Origin: Tenacibaculum tangerinum
GTDB taxonomy: Bacteria; Bacteroidota; Bacteroidia; Flavobacteriales; Flavobacteriaceae
DNA: 64,000 bases
Direction of reading: 5' to 3'
NCBI RefSeq assembly: GCF_029853675.1
Contig: NZ_CP122539.1
Coordinates: forward strand, 2,313,001 to 2,377,000
Shown piece by piece: positions 26,381 to 36,768 of this stretch. Within the stretch, counting starts at the first letter, position 1. Each line of letters starts with the position of its first letter. Both the position numbers and the translations under genes were made by a program. The notes beneath the pieces were generated by a model that saw only the letters and a program-made list of their open reading frames with translations, was not told where the DNA came from and ran no database searches.

Positions 26381-27237
26381 TATCTTCTACTTCGAATACT
26401 TTCAATAACAACCGTTGCTAAAATCAAGCTTCCACCAACAAAAGTATTCCACGTCGGTACTTCTTTTAAGAAAATATATGCTAAAATAATTCCGAAAACT
26501 GGTTGAATACTACTAATAATACTTGCGGTCGATGCTGAAAAAAACTGTAATGAGTGTACCATTAAACTATGCCCTATAGCGGTAGTTAACAACCCTAAAA
26601 GTAATAGGTATGGGAGTTGCTCTTGAAACCCTGAAACATCCATAAAAAATAAAACCGGAACTAATACCACTGTAATGATTACTGTTTGATAAAACATGAG
26701 CATCACTCCGTTATACTGTTGTACATATTGTTTTAAAATTAAAATCCTGATAGAATAACACAGTGCCGAAAACAAGCCAAACAATATACCCTGAACCTGC
26801 GTACTTGTAACGTCGAAGTCAGGAGCTAAAATATAGAGTCCTAGCAAAACCAATAAACCTAAAACAAGGTGAATTGGGTTGAATTTTATTTTTAAAAACA
26901 AAGGTTCTAAAAAAGCAATCATTACTGGAAAAGTGTACAAAGAAAGCATGCCAATAGCCACATTTGATAGTTTTAAAGCATAGAAATACGTAATCCAATG
27001 CACCCCCATAAAAATTCCACTTATCAAAAATGGGAACAAATGCCTTCTCGATTGTATGGTCAGGTCAATTTTTTTAAATCGACAGAATGCATATAAAAAT
27101 ACCATCGCAAATACCGATCGAAACCATATAATAACTTCCGAAGGCATAGCAATATACCTACCCAATACTCCCGAGGTACTGATAAAAAAAGTAGCCAATA
27201 CCAAACCTGCGAGGTTTTTATTATGGTTGTTTTGCAT
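26377..27237 (-). CDS. EamA/DMT-superfamily transporter
   Basis: 286 residues with ten hydrophobic segments in two homologous EamA halves. First half: ATFFISTSGVLGRYI and FLISGIFMGVHWITYFYALK. Second half: GILFGLFSALCYSIRILIL and SSIQPVFGIILAYIFLKEVP. Members export amino acids or metabolites; the substrate cannot be told from sequence. It converges with the unknown gene at 25292. Confidence 0.88.
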   Translation of the reverse strand: MQNNHNKNLAGLVLATFFISTSGVLGRYIAMPSEVIIWFRSVFAMVFLYAFCRFKKIDLTIQSRRHLFPFLISGIFMGVHWITYFYALKLSNVAIGMLSLYTFPVMIAFLEPLFLKIKFNPIHLVLGLLVLLGLYILAPDFDVTSTQVQGILFGLFSALCYSIRILILKQYVQQYNGVMLMFYQTVIITVVLVPVLFFMDVSGFQEQLPYLLLLGLLTTAIGHSLMVHSLQFFSASTASIISSIQPVFGIILAYIFLKEVPTWNTFVGGSLILATVVIESIRSRRY

Positions 27238-27610
27238 TTATGTTGTACTTATGTTTTTAAAAGACTATGTTACAAATATGTATAGGCGGCTAAGATGCCA
27301 AAATAGGGATCATTATACGCTCCTTTTTATCTTCCTCCACTAAAAAAGACTCACTGACACAAAATTCTTTAAAAATGTAATTCGTAGAGGCACTTAGAAC
27401 TCTTAAACATGGTTGCCATTGTTAAAAAATTAATGTTCTACAAAAAAGAAACAAACCTGCGTGAAAGTACGAACTTTTACCCAAATCAATCTTTTTAGTT
27501 TATTATAATGCTGTTTTTTTATAGTTGTATAGGTCTTGTATAGGTGTATTATTATTGGCTTTCAGTTAATTATGCTAATATTGAAACCAAATCAATAAAT
27601 CAAACCATTT
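27238..27610. other. Intergenic region upstream of the laminarinase
   Basis: 373 bases between the divergent DMT transporter and GH16 genes. No credible gene. It contains a short direct repeat TTGTATAGG(T) at about 27528-27547 and A+T-rich stretches that probably hold both promoters. Confidence 0.55.
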
Positions 27611-30079
27611 ATGAACACTTATTTTTATATAAAAAGAACAGCCCTGCTCTTTCTTTTAGGATTTGTATGGAATACGACTTTGACCCAAGCACAATGTCCT
27701 ACAATTATTTGGCAAGACGAATTTAACAGTACCCAACTAGATGCCTCAAAATGGAATGTGCAACTCGGAGATGGTTGTGCCGAAGGTATTTGTGGTTGGG
27801 GAAACGGAGAACTACAATCGTATAATGAAGCGAATATCACTGTAAGTGATGGAACCTTAAAAATTACATCGAAAGTAGAGCGTACACGAGGATCAAGATA
27901 TACCTCAGGAAGAATTAACACCAAAGGAAAAGCTTCTTTTGCGTACGGTCGTATAGAAGCCTCTATAAAACTCCCTGTGGGTGATGGTTTATGGCCTGCA
28001 TTTTGGATGCTTCCTACTGATGAGGTTTACGGCTCTTGGCCACAAAGTGGTGAAGTTGATATCATGGAATTTACTGCTTCTCGTCAAAAGGAAGTATATG
28101 GATACATTCATTATGGAGATTTGTATCCTAACAATCAATCGCAAGGAAGCATTTTCGACTTAAAACAAGGAGTTTTTCCAGATCAATTTCATGAGTTTGC
28201 CATCGAATGGGAACCTGGTGAAATTAGATGGTATGTAGATGGAATTTTATATTCGACAAAAAAACCAGAAGACCTGGCACCTTACCAATGGCCTTTTGAT
28301 CAAGATTTTTACTTGCTACTCAATGTTGCCGTTGGTGGTAACCTTGGAGGAAATGTAAACGATAGTATGCTCCCTGCTACTATGGAAGTAGACTATGTAC
28401 GCGTGTACGATGGTGTAAAAACGCACATAACAGGTAACGATGTGGTATCAAACCAAGCATCACAAATTACCTATACCCTTAACAATTTAAGTCCTGGAAC
28501 TTCTGTAAACTGGACTGTTCCTACGGGTGCTACCGTAGTAAGTGGACAAGGGAGTGCTTCGGTTGTTATCGACTTCGGTTCAGAAAGTGGTGTTGTATCG
28601 GCTTCTTTTAATAACGGATGTGAACCTACATCGTTAGGCATTTTTGTAGAAGTAGAACCACCGTATGTAAAAGATTTTTCTTTTGAAAACTTTGATACTC
28701 CGGCCGCAGTAAGTTTCACCTCAGCTACAGGAAACTTACTAGAAACGAACAACCCCTCCCAAAACGGAATTAATACCAGTAGTTTGAGTGGAAAGTATAC
28801 ACGAAATAGTACAGAACAGTACGATTTAATAACGTATGACATTACAAACGTAATCACAGGAACTCCGTACCTAAACAAAGAAAAGAAGTTTTATGTAGAT
28901 GTATATACCCAAGCCCCAGTAGGTACAGAAATCATCATACAACTAGAAACCAATGATGCCATTGCTACCAATTATCCAGTAGGTAGGCATAGTCGCTATG
29001 TGGCTCAAATTACGCAACAAAACGCATGGCAACGTCTTGAGTTTTCTTTATTAGACACGCCCGACCCTGGTGCAGATGGTTCAGCATTGACTAAAATGAT
29101 TATCCTGTTGAATCCTAATAGTTTTACCTCAGACGTATACTATTATGACAATTTAGACAGTTACAATGCCGACACAGGAACCACTGTCAACCAAGCCCCT
29201 ACCGTAAGCATGACGAGTCCTAATGACGGAGCTTCTTTTTCAAGTGGAAGTACTATTGATTTAACTGCTAACGCAAACGATATCGATGGAAGCATTGCTG
29301 AAGTTTCTTTCTTCGACAACGATGTGCTGATTGGTTCAGATACCACGGCTCCCTACAGCATTAGCTGGAATATTTCGCAAGGAACACATACCATTACCGC
29401 CAAAGCAACCGATAATGAAAACCTTACGACCACCTCAACACCCATAACCATTACGGGGACTACAACAGGAACAGCAACTACTTTTTATGTGGCTTCTATT
29501 GTTACTGGTGAAGCAAGTGCGCAAAAAGGTCAAAAAATAGGAACAGCTACAGTGAACCTGAAAGATGATCTGGGTGGAGTAGTATCGAATGCAACGGTTT
29601 CAGGACAGTTTTCGGGAACTTTCAACGAACAAGTACAAGCGACTACCGATGGAAACGGAAATGCTTATTTCCAAACCAGTCAAACAGCCAAAGGAACTTT
29701 AACGGTGCAATTTTGTGTATCTGATGCTCAATACACTGGTTTAACGTTTAGTCCGTTAAACGATGGAACTATCTGCTCTTTATCTGCCAGAACAGGAAGT
29801 AACACAGATGACCTTGAAGAAGTGCTGTTAAATCAAGCTACTGAAAGCGTCCCTTATCCTAACCCTATGGCAACTTCTTTTACCTATCAATTACCCGAGA
29901 ATAACCGTGCTATTTTTTCTTTTGAAATCGTAAGCTTGAGTGGTAAAATCATAACTTCTTGGAAGAATGTAACAAGCACTAAAGAATATAATGTTTCGTA
30001 TTTGAAAAAAGGAATTTATATACTTAATGTATATACAGACAGTGGTCTTTTCAAACAATATAAAATGGTGAAAAAATAA
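27611..30079 (+). CDS. Secreted GH16 beta-glucanase (laminarinase-type) with T9SS sorting tail
   Basis: 822 residues. Signal peptide ends near QAQ (residue 28). The GH16 domain covers about 30-268; catalytic motif GEVDIMEF puts the nucleophile at E148 and acid/base at E153, with WPAFWMLP and NVAVGGNLGG also diagnostic of laminarinase-like members. Then a PKD-like region (about 275-350), a CBM-like jelly roll (about 355-520), and Ig-like modules (SPNDGASFSSGSTIDLTANA). The C-terminal 75 residues (PYPNPMATSFTYQLPE to KMVKK) form a type A T9SS sorting domain. It is likely to degrade algal laminarin. It is a single gene, not part of a visible polysaccharide utilisation locus (no susC/susD here). 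Confidence 0.9.
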   Translation: MNTYFYIKRTALLFLLGFVWNTTLTQAQCPTIIWQDEFNSTQLDASKWNVQLGDGCAEGICGWGNGELQSYNEANITVSDGTLKITSKVERTRGSRYTSGRINTKGKASFAYGRIEASIKLPVGDGLWPAFWMLPTDEVYGSWPQSGEVDIMEFTASRQKEVYGYIHYGDLYPNNQSQGSIFDLKQGVFPDQFHEFAIEWEPGEIRWYVDGILYSTKKPEDLAPYQWPFDQDFYLLLNVAVGGNLGGNVNDSMLPATMEVDYVRVYDGVKTHITGNDVVSNQASQITYTLNNLSPGTSVNWTVPTGATVVSGQGSASVVIDFGSESGVVSASFNNGCEPTSLGIFVEVEPPYVKDFSFENFDTPAAVSFTSATGNLLETNNPSQNGINTSSLSGKYTRNSTEQYDLITYDITNVITGTPYLNKEKKFYVDVYTQAPVGTEIIIQLETNDAIATNYPVGRHSRYVAQITQQNAWQRLEFSLLDTPDPGADGSALTKMIILLNPNSFTSDVYYYDNLDSYNADTGTTVNQAPTVSMTSPNDGASFSSGSTIDLTANANDIDGSIAEVSFFDNDVLIGSDTTAPYSISWNISQGTHTITAKATDNENLTTTSTPITITGTTTGTATTFYVASIVTGEASAQKGQKIGTATVNLKDDLGGVVSNATVSGQFSGTFNEQVQATTDGNGNAYFQTSQTAKGTLTVQFCVSDAQYTGLTFSPLNDGTICSLSARTGSNTDDLEEVLLNQATESVPYPNPMATSFTYQLPENNRAIFSFEIVSLSGKIITSWKNVTSTKEYNVSYLKKGIYILNVYTDSGLFKQYKMVKK

Positions 30080-30130
30080 GTACTGTAATTTTAAATTTTT
30101 AGAGAACCTTAAATAACTACATCCTTTTAA

Positions 30131-30174
30131 AACGCCTTGTCTTTGCATTTACTATAAAAGACAAGGTGTTTTTG
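30131..30174 (+). terminator. Terminator after the laminarinase gene
   Basis: AACGCCTTGTCTTT (30131-30144) pairs with AAAGACAAGGTGTT (30157-30170) and is followed by T-rich sequence. The stem is 14 pairs with one G-T-type pair. Confidence 0.85.
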
Positions 30175-30396
30175 TATGTTAATTTTTTAAAATGGTTTTT
30201 ATGTTTTGTGAACTCAAAAGCTCCCCTCTAGTACTCTGAAAAATTAAGTAATTGTAATGTATAGCGAAATATTTTAAAAAAGAAATCCCAAAGACATAGG
30301 TTATCAGAAGAAAATTTAGCTATACTCCTAGTGAATTTTTTCTATACTGAATTATCAGGTTTCATTTACAATCTTATGTTAGATTGAATTACTAAA

Positions 30397-30422
30397 AAAG
30401 GCTCTTCTTTAAGAAGAGCCTT
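30397..30422 (-). terminator. Terminator after the M4 protease gene
   Basis: AAGGCTCTTCTT pairs with AAGAAGAGCCTT almost without a loop. On the minus strand it is followed by a T run (AAAAAA at 30394-30399 of the plus strand). It lies about 85 bases beyond the M4 stop. Confidence 0.8.
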
Positions 30423-30505
30423 AACTTTATCTCTGAATTATTTGCTTTTTAACTTAAAATTCAGTCTGTTCTAATTAACGAATTTCAAATATTCATTGCA
30501 TGTGA

Positions 30506-31954
30506 TTATTTTTTAAACACTTTGGTTGTCAATAATTTTTGTCCGTCATTTACTTCTAAAATATACATTCCGGTTTGTAAACCTGAAACATTTATATTTG
30601 AGTTGTTTAAGCGTCCTTGTTTTACTACACTACCAATCGTATTTATAATTTTATACGTTATATCGTCTGCTTTAGATGCTAGTTTTACCTGTAAGTAATC
30701 TACTACTGGATTAGGATACGCCATAAAACTGATACTATTTTCATTTCCTAAGCTTTCTCCTCCTGTGCCAGCTGAAAAACCGTATAATCCTTCTGCTACC
30801 GAAGTACTTGAAACAATATTTACGGTATAGTCTTCTACTTCTCCATACGAAAAGGCTTCACAAGAAGTTTGTGCACTGTTGTACTTCATCGAAACACGCA
30901 TTCTAGTAGTTCCTAAGCTTGCTCCTGAAGGAACATTTACTGTAGCCGTTAAGTTATTAGCACTTGAAGATGAACCCGACACCACTTTTTCACTACTCTC
31001 GAAAGTACCGTTTTGGTTAAAGTCTATCCAAACTGCCCAATATTCTGTGTACGATGTACTGCTAAAGTCTGCACTTACTATCATTTGATTTGAACTTCCT
31101 TGAGATAAGGTTGCTGTTTTTGAAGTAAAATCGGCATATCCACCGTTATCACCTGTTGCATTTGTCATACCTCCTAGCTCTACATTATCAATCCACTCAT
31201 ACGATGAGTTGTTTCCTTGAGAACCACAGTAGGATACCGTATTAGATAAAGTTGTAACGTTAATTGTATTACTTGATGATGAAACGTTCCCTGCTGCATC
31301 TTTAGCTCGTACCGAGAAACTATACGTGGTACTAGCGGCTAATCCTGTTACACTAGCAGAGGTTCCTGTTACTGTTGCAATCTTGGTAGTTCCTCTATAA
31401 ACATCGTAACCTGTTACCCCTACATTGTCGGTTGATGCCGACCAGCTTAAAGTTAAAGTCGTTTGTGTAACGTTACTTGCTGTTAAGTTTGTTGGAGCAC
31501 TCGGTGCTTGAGTATCTGCTGTGCCAGCTCCAATTACCACTGTATAATCCTCTACTTCACCATACGAAAAAGTAGCTTCACAAGCGGTAGGAGTTGCATT
31601 GTACTTCATTACGATTCGCATTCTTGTGGCTCCTTCTAAAGCACCCGACGGAACGGTGAATGAGGTGCTTACTGGTGTTGTTTGTGAAGGTGATTTTGTC
31701 CATACTGTTTCGCCTGCATCAGAAAAATCTCCATCTTGATTGTAATCTATCCAAACTCCATATCCTTCATTATATACTGTACCTGTCCATGTTGGAGTTA
31801 TGGTAATAGTATGAGAAGTCGACTTAGCTAAATTTGTTGAAATGTTGGTGTAATCGGTATAGCCATTTCCTGCACCTGAACTATTATTAATAGTACCTAA
31901 TTGAACTCTTCCAATATATTCATCTGCCACACTATTTCCTTTTGATGAACAATA
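30506..31954 (-). repeat. 1.45-kb direct repeat, copy in the M4 gene
   Basis: This 3' part of the M4 gene (GEVED-FN3-GEVED-sorting domain) is repeated in the M43 gene at 34060-35490. The middle (about 30820-31954) shows only occasional base changes, for example SSGAGNGY versus SSGGGNGY, while the last 300 bases differ much more. Confidence 0.9.
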
Positions 31955-33991
31955 GTTTAGAGGAGGGTTTCCTGTGGTTGTTACATTTAATGTTGCAGAA
32001 GTACCTGTACCTCCAGTAGCACATTTTGCTACAACAGTAACGGCGTACTGAGTACCACTTATTAGTCCAGTAACATTAAAAGATGTGCTGGTTACATTGG
32101 TCGTATTTCCTGCTACGGTTACGTCGTAAGAAGCGGCTCCTGAAACAGCATTCCAAGACACTGTAAATCCATTATCTCCGATATTAGATGCACTCAAGTT
32201 ACCTGGTGCTGCTAAAGCACAAGCTTGCACAAATTCTTCTCCTACGTTAACAGCATAAAAAGCATTGGTAGTTGAAATTACTTCTTGAGAATTTGCCCCG
32301 TATAAATCGGTAGCTGCTTGAATAGCCCCTGCTCTAGCATCAGAAAATGTTGCATTTGCTGATAAATAATTGGCTTCTGTTCGGTAAGCAATTTTAGCAG
32401 CTTTTGCCATTCCGATACCTGTTACGTTGTAGTTATCTCCAACATCGTTGCTTCCTGAACCTCCTGCAGTTAGTAAGTAAAACCACTTGTTTAAAACACC
32501 AGAGTTGGTATGTACACCACAATAGTCGTTTGTTCGGGTTGGAGTACCACAATTAGGGTTCTTCCAGTACGTTCCTCCATAGGTATCTGGCTGACCTAAT
32601 GATTTTGGGTCGTTCATAGAACGTAAGGCTGCAGAACCAGTACGTCTGTCTATTTCGTCTCCTATTAACCATACAGAAAGGCTTGGGTTTAAATCGTTTC
32701 CGTTTCCTTTTGCAAAGTGTTCTACGGCAGCTCCCCAAATATCAGAAAATCCTTCATTTAAAGCACCCGATTCTCTTTGGTATGCTAAGTTGGCGGTATT
32801 TGAACAAACAGCGTGTCCTATTTCGTGTGCAGCTACATCTATCGAAGTTAAGGCGTCAAAATATCCATTTCCTTCTTGTCCGTTAGAAGAACCATCGCCA
32901 TAAGACATTACAGAACCATTCCAAAAAGCATTGTCGTAATTAACATCTACATGTACATAGCTTCTGATTTGAGCACCATTCCCGTCATAACTATTACGAT
33001 TGTGCTTTTGTAAAAAATAGTCGTAAGTCATCATGGCTCCCCAATGAGCATCTAAAGCCGCATTATCTTTATTGGCACTGTGCTCGGCAGTTGTCCAGTT
33101 ATTATCATTATCGGTAAATTGATTGTAGTTTGATATGTATGGGTAAGTAGCTCCTGGTGATTGATTTTTAGCATCTCTAGTGTACACTTTTCTTCCTGCA
33201 TCACTCAAAATATAACTCCCACCACTTAACGCCGTTTCAATAGATTTAGTACCACTATAACGTGTTTGTGCTGTTCCTGTTACAAATGCTGTTGCAGCTT
33301 CAGCTTTGTTACTTTTCTTTGCATACTTCGTAATATTACCAACATGCCCAAATTTATCTGCGTGCTTTATTATGGCATTGTAAAACAAAGTTTCTCCTGT
33401 ATGGGCATCGATATATAAATATCCTCTGCTTAGTGGTTTTGTAGCAAAAATGTCGAATTTATAAGCCAATTTTGGTTCTTTTTTTCCAATAACTTCTTTT
33501 GGAAGAATTAGCAATTCTCCTTCTGGTTTTTTGTAGTTATCCATTTCTTTAGCAGCTTCAGGAAATTCCCATAAATACTTTTCAGCTCCTGTATGAGACA
33601 ATGCCTTTTTAAATGCTTGCTCTTTTGATAGTTTTGGAGTTGTATTTACTTTTCCTACATCATAAAACTCACCATTCATACTTTTTAAAACACCATTTTT
33701 AGCGTGCGCAGTATAGGTAGCAAATTCAACTTTTACTCCCTTGAATTTTTGCTGATATTTTTCATGGGTAAAACCGATATCATCTTTGGTGGATGTTAGT
33801 TTATGCAAACGATCGTCTTTGAATAACTTTAGTCTTTTCTTAATAAGATCTGGGGCTTTTTGTAAAGAAACCTTTGACGACTCGTTAAACTCAATGTGTT
33901 TTAACTCTCTGTTTTCTTGAGCGTTTATACTATAAACACCTGTAAACAAACAAGTAAATAAAAATGCTTTTTTAATGTAATTGTGTTTCAT
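30506..33991 (-). CDS. Secreted M4-family (thermolysin-like) metalloprotease with T9SS tail
   Basis: 1161 residues. Signal peptide to about residue 24 (SINAQ), an FTP/PepSY propeptide (about 30-205), and the M4 catalytic domain with zinc motif HEIGH (H389, E390, H393) and third ligand E413 in GALNEGFSDIWG. The C-terminal half has an FN3 module (about 595-675), a GEVED domain (YCSSKGNSVADEYIGR), a second FN3 (APSAPTNLTASNVT), a second GEVED (YCGSQGNNSSYEWIDN), and a type A sorting domain (AYPNPVVDYLQVK). The FN3-GEVED block is almost identical to that of the M43 gene. The upstream gap of 68 bases holds the M43 terminator, so its own promoter is not obvious. Confidence 0.92.
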   Translation of the reverse strand: MKHNYIKKAFLFTCLFTGVYSINAQENRELKHIEFNESSKVSLQKAPDLIKKRLKLFKDDRLHKLTSTKDDIGFTHEKYQQKFKGVKVEFATYTAHAKNGVLKSMNGEFYDVGKVNTTPKLSKEQAFKKALSHTGAEKYLWEFPEAAKEMDNYKKPEGELLILPKEVIGKKEPKLAYKFDIFATKPLSRGYLYIDAHTGETLFYNAIIKHADKFGHVGNITKYAKKSNKAEAATAFVTGTAQTRYSGTKSIETALSGGSYILSDAGRKVYTRDAKNQSPGATYPYISNYNQFTDNDNNWTTAEHSANKDNAALDAHWGAMMTYDYFLQKHNRNSYDGNGAQIRSYVHVDVNYDNAFWNGSVMSYGDGSSNGQEGNGYFDALTSIDVAAHEIGHAVCSNTANLAYQRESGALNEGFSDIWGAAVEHFAKGNGNDLNPSLSVWLIGDEIDRRTGSAALRSMNDPKSLGQPDTYGGTYWKNPNCGTPTRTNDYCGVHTNSGVLNKWFYLLTAGGSGSNDVGDNYNVTGIGMAKAAKIAYRTEANYLSANATFSDARAGAIQAATDLYGANSQEVISTTNAFYAVNVGEEFVQACALAAPGNLSASNIGDNGFTVSWNAVSGAASYDVTVAGNTTNVTSTSFNVTGLISGTQYAVTVVAKCATGGTGTSATLNVTTTGNPPLNYCSSKGNSVADEYIGRVQLGTINNSSGAGNGYTDYTNISTNLAKSTSHTITITPTWTGTVYNEGYGVWIDYNQDGDFSDAGETVWTKSPSQTTPVSTSFTVPSGALEGATRMRIVMKYNATPTACEATFSYGEVEDYTVVIGAGTADTQAPSAPTNLTASNVTQTTLTLSWSASTDNVGVTGYDVYRGTTKIATVTGTSASVTGLAASTTYSFSVRAKDAAGNVSSSSNTINVTTLSNTVSYCGSQGNNSSYEWIDNVELGGMTNATGDNGGYADFTSKTATLSQGSSNQMIVSADFSSTSYTEYWAVWIDFNQNGTFESSEKVVSGSSSSANNLTATVNVPSGASLGTTRMRVSMKYNSAQTSCEAFSYGEVEDYTVNIVSSTSVAEGLYGFSAGTGGESLGNENSISFMAYPNPVVDYLQVKLASKADDITYKIINTIGSVVKQGRLNNSNINVSGLQTGMYILEVNDGQKLLTTKVFKK

Positions 33992-34020
33992 TCTTGAAGG
34001 GTTTAGCTAATTATTTTAGT

Positions 34021-34053
34021 AAAAAAAAGCCTGAGAAAGAACTCAGGCTTTAA
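34021..34053 (-). terminator. Terminator after the M43 protease gene
   Basis: AAGCCTGAG pairs with CTCAGGCTT around AAAGAA, and on the minus strand a T run follows (AAAAAAAA at 34021-34028). It starts a few bases after the M43 stop. Confidence 0.85.
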
Positions 34054-34059
34054 GAAGGT

Positions 34060-35490
34060 TTATTTTTTAAACACTTTGGTTGTCAATAATTTTTGTCCGT
34101 CATTTACTTCTAAAATATACATTCCAGTTTGTAAACCTGAAACATTTATGTTTGAGTTGTTTAAGCGTCCATATTTTACTACTTTACCAATCGTATTTAC
34201 AATTTTATAGGTCATCTTATCAGTCTTAGAAGCTAGTCTTACTTGTAAGTAATCTACTGCTGGATTTGGATATGCCATTAGGTCTAAATTACTTTCATTT
34301 CCTAATCGTTCTCCTGAACTAACAGCATTGTATTCTCTTGCACCAGAAACAATATTTACGGTATAGTCTTCTACTTCTCCATACGAAAAGGCTTCACAAG
34401 AAGTTTGTGCACTGTTATACTTCATCGAAACACGCATTCTAGTAGTTCCTAAGCTTGCTCCTGAAGGAACATTTACTGTAGCGGTTAAGTTATTGGCACT
34501 TGACGATGAGCCCGATACTACTTTTTCACTACTCTCGAAAGTACCGTTTTGGTTAAAGTCTATCCAAACTGCCCAATATTCTGTGTATGATGAACTGCTA
34601 AAGCCTGCACTTACTATCATTTGATTTGAACTTCCTTGAGATAAGGTTGCTGTTTTTGAAGTAAAATCGGCATATCCACCGTTATCACCTGTTGCATTTG
34701 TCATACCTCCTAGCTCTACATTATCAATCCACTCATACGATGAGTTGTTTCCTTGAGAACCACAGTAGGATACCGTATTAGACAAAGTTGTAACGTTAAT
34801 TGTATTACTTGATGATGAAACGTTCCCTGCTGCATCTTTAGCTCGTACCGAGAAACTATACGTGGTACTAGCGGCTAATCCTGTTACACTAGCAGAGGTT
34901 CCTGTTACTGTTGCAATCTTGGTAGTTCCTCTATAAACATCGTAACCTGTTACCCCTACATTGTCGGTTGATGCCGACCAGCTTAAAGTTAAAGTCGTTT
35001 GTGTAACGTTACCTGCTGTTAAGTTTGTTGGAGCACTCGGTGCTTGAGTATCTGCTGTGCCAGCTCCAATTACTACAGTATAATCTTCTACTTCACCATA
35101 CGAAAAAGTAGCTTCACAAGCTGTAGGAGTTGCATTGTACTTCATTACGATTCGCATTCTTGTGGCTCCTTCTAAAGCTCCTGATGGAACGGTGAATGAG
35201 GTGCTTACTGGTGTTGTTTGTGAGGGTGATTTTGTCCATACTGTTTCGCCTGCATCAGAAAAATCTCCATCTTGATTGTAATCTATCCAAACTCCATATC
35301 CTTCATTATATACTGTACCTGTCCATGTGGGAGTTATGGTAATAGTATGAGAAGTCGACTTGGCTAAATTTGTTGAAATGTTGGTGTAATCGGTATAGCC
35401 ATTTCCTCCACCTGAACTATTATTAATAGTACCTAATTGAACTCTTCCAATATATTCATCTGCCACACTATTTCCTTTTGATGAACAATA
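34060..35490 (-). repeat. 1.43-kb direct repeat, copy in the M43 gene
   Basis: Partner of 30506-31954. The shared block stops sharply at the codons for YCSSKG, where the upstream FN3 modules of the two genes are unrelated in sequence. Confidence 0.9.
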
Positions 35491-36768
35491 CGAAATAGTT
35501 ACTGCTGGTGTTGTAAAGTTTGAAGAGGTACTGTATGCCGATGTTGTTCCGTCAGAACATTTGCTACGTACTTGTACTTCGTATTGAGTAGAAGCGGATA
35601 ATCCACTTAAAGATGTTGAAGTTCCAGAAACCGCACTAGTTGCCCATGTCGAGGTTCCTGTTTGACGGTATCTTACGTCATAAGTAGCTCCTGAAACTGC
35701 CGTCCAAGATACCGTTGCTCCTGAAGAAGTAACACCTGAAATAGTTACTCCTGTAGGTACGGTTGCTGTACATGAAGTAGCTCCACTCGTTTTATCTGAC
35801 AGGGCTAATGAACGTCTTGCCCCCCCTGTTTCTAAATAGGTGTGCATTCTGTTTTTTTGACCTAGCGTAAATAAATTCATACAAGAATCATCCGAATAAT
35901 CCATGTAGTTTTGAACCATATCTTCTGACCCACAAGAAATGTGTCCTGTCGCACAGCCATAGTTTGGCGCATCCGATTCTGGGGTATCCGAAACAAAATC
36001 GTCTACACCACAACCTCCATCGCCCCAAATGTGGCGTAATCCGAAATAGTGACCTACTTCGTGAGTAGTTGTTCTACCTCCATCAAAAGGAGCTTGAGCG
36101 GTACCTATGGTACCAAAGTATTGATCTGCCATTACTACACCGTCTGTAGATGCATCTGTATCCCATGGAAATTGTGCATATCCTAAAATAGTTCTTGTCC
36201 CACTTATCAAATTGTCTACAATCCACATATTTAAGTATTCAGCAGTATTCCAAGGATTAACTCCTCCTTGAGAAGATTTTTTCATACTATCGTCGGTTTG
36301 CCAAGTAGATTTGCTTACTGCCTTTCTTGTAATACCCGTAGTAGGATTTCCATTAGGGTCGATCTGAGCTAAATAAAACTCAATTTTTGTGTCTGCTGCT
36401 TGCGACCACTTGTTCGTAGCATCAGCATTTGTTCTTCTGAAATCCTCATTCAAAACATCAATTTGTGACTGAATTTGTGCTACACTGATGTTATTTGTAG
36501 AATTTGTATATAATAAATGAACAACTACTGGAATTTGATAAATATCTCCCGAAATTTTACCTTGTTTATTCGACATTTCCTCAATCTTTCGCTGCGTGAA
36601 CAACTCTATTTGTTCCATGTGTTTAGCGAGACTCGGATTTTTTGCAACTTTAGCATTGAAAAGTTCGGTAACGTTACAGTTACGTTTTACTTGAGTAGTT
36701 TTTTGCTGAGATTGGGCAGCAAACACCAAAGAAAAGCACAAAAGTGCTAGAGTAATTTTGTTTTTCAT
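34060..36768 (-). CDS. Secreted M43-family (pappalysin-like) zinc metalloprotease with T9SS tail
   Basis: 902 residues. Signal peptide to about residue 20. The M43 domain has the metzincin motif HEVGHYFGLRH (H236, E237, H240, H246), followed by the Cys-rich part GDGGCGVDDFVSDTPESDAP and a Met-turn region around VQNYMDYSDDSCMNLF. Then FN3 (about 340-420), GEVED, FN3, GEVED and a type A sorting domain (AYPNPAVDYLQVR). It is transcribed ahead of the M4 gene in the same direction and shares its C-terminal modules, so both are probably secreted by the same route and anchored or released alike. Likely role: digestion of external protein. Confidence 0.92.
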   Translation of the reverse strand: MKNKITLALLCFSLVFAAQSQQKTTQVKRNCNVTELFNAKVAKNPSLAKHMEQIELFTQRKIEEMSNKQGKISGDIYQIPVVVHLLYTNSTNNISVAQIQSQIDVLNEDFRRTNADATNKWSQAADTKIEFYLAQIDPNGNPTTGITRKAVSKSTWQTDDSMKKSSQGGVNPWNTAEYLNMWIVDNLISGTRTILGYAQFPWDTDASTDGVVMADQYFGTIGTAQAPFDGGRTTTHEVGHYFGLRHIWGDGGCGVDDFVSDTPESDAPNYGCATGHISCGSEDMVQNYMDYSDDSCMNLFTLGQKNRMHTYLETGGARRSLALSDKTSGATSCTATVPTGVTISGVTSSGATVSWTAVSGATYDVRYRQTGTSTWATSAVSGTSTSLSGLSASTQYEVQVRSKCSDGTTSAYSTSSNFTTPAVTISYCSSKGNSVADEYIGRVQLGTINNSSGGGNGYTDYTNISTNLAKSTSHTITITPTWTGTVYNEGYGVWIDYNQDGDFSDAGETVWTKSPSQTTPVSTSFTVPSGALEGATRMRIVMKYNATPTACEATFSYGEVEDYTVVIGAGTADTQAPSAPTNLTAGNVTQTTLTLSWSASTDNVGVTGYDVYRGTTKIATVTGTSASVTGLAASTTYSFSVRAKDAAGNVSSSSNTINVTTLSNTVSYCGSQGNNSSYEWIDNVELGGMTNATGDNGGYADFTSKTATLSQGSSNQMIVSAGFSSSSYTEYWAVWIDFNQNGTFESSEKVVSGSSSSANNLTATVNVPSGASLGTTRMRVSMKYNSAQTSCEAFSYGEVEDYTVNIVSGAREYNAVSSGERLGNESNLDLMAYPNPAVDYLQVRLASKTDKMTYKIVNTIGKVVKYGRLNNSNINVSGLQTGMYILEVNDGQKLLTTKVFKK

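Noticed and set aside
27611..30079. Laminarinase as part of a polysaccharide utilisation locus
   Set aside because: No susC/susD pair, other glycoside hydrolase or sugar regulator is adjacent.
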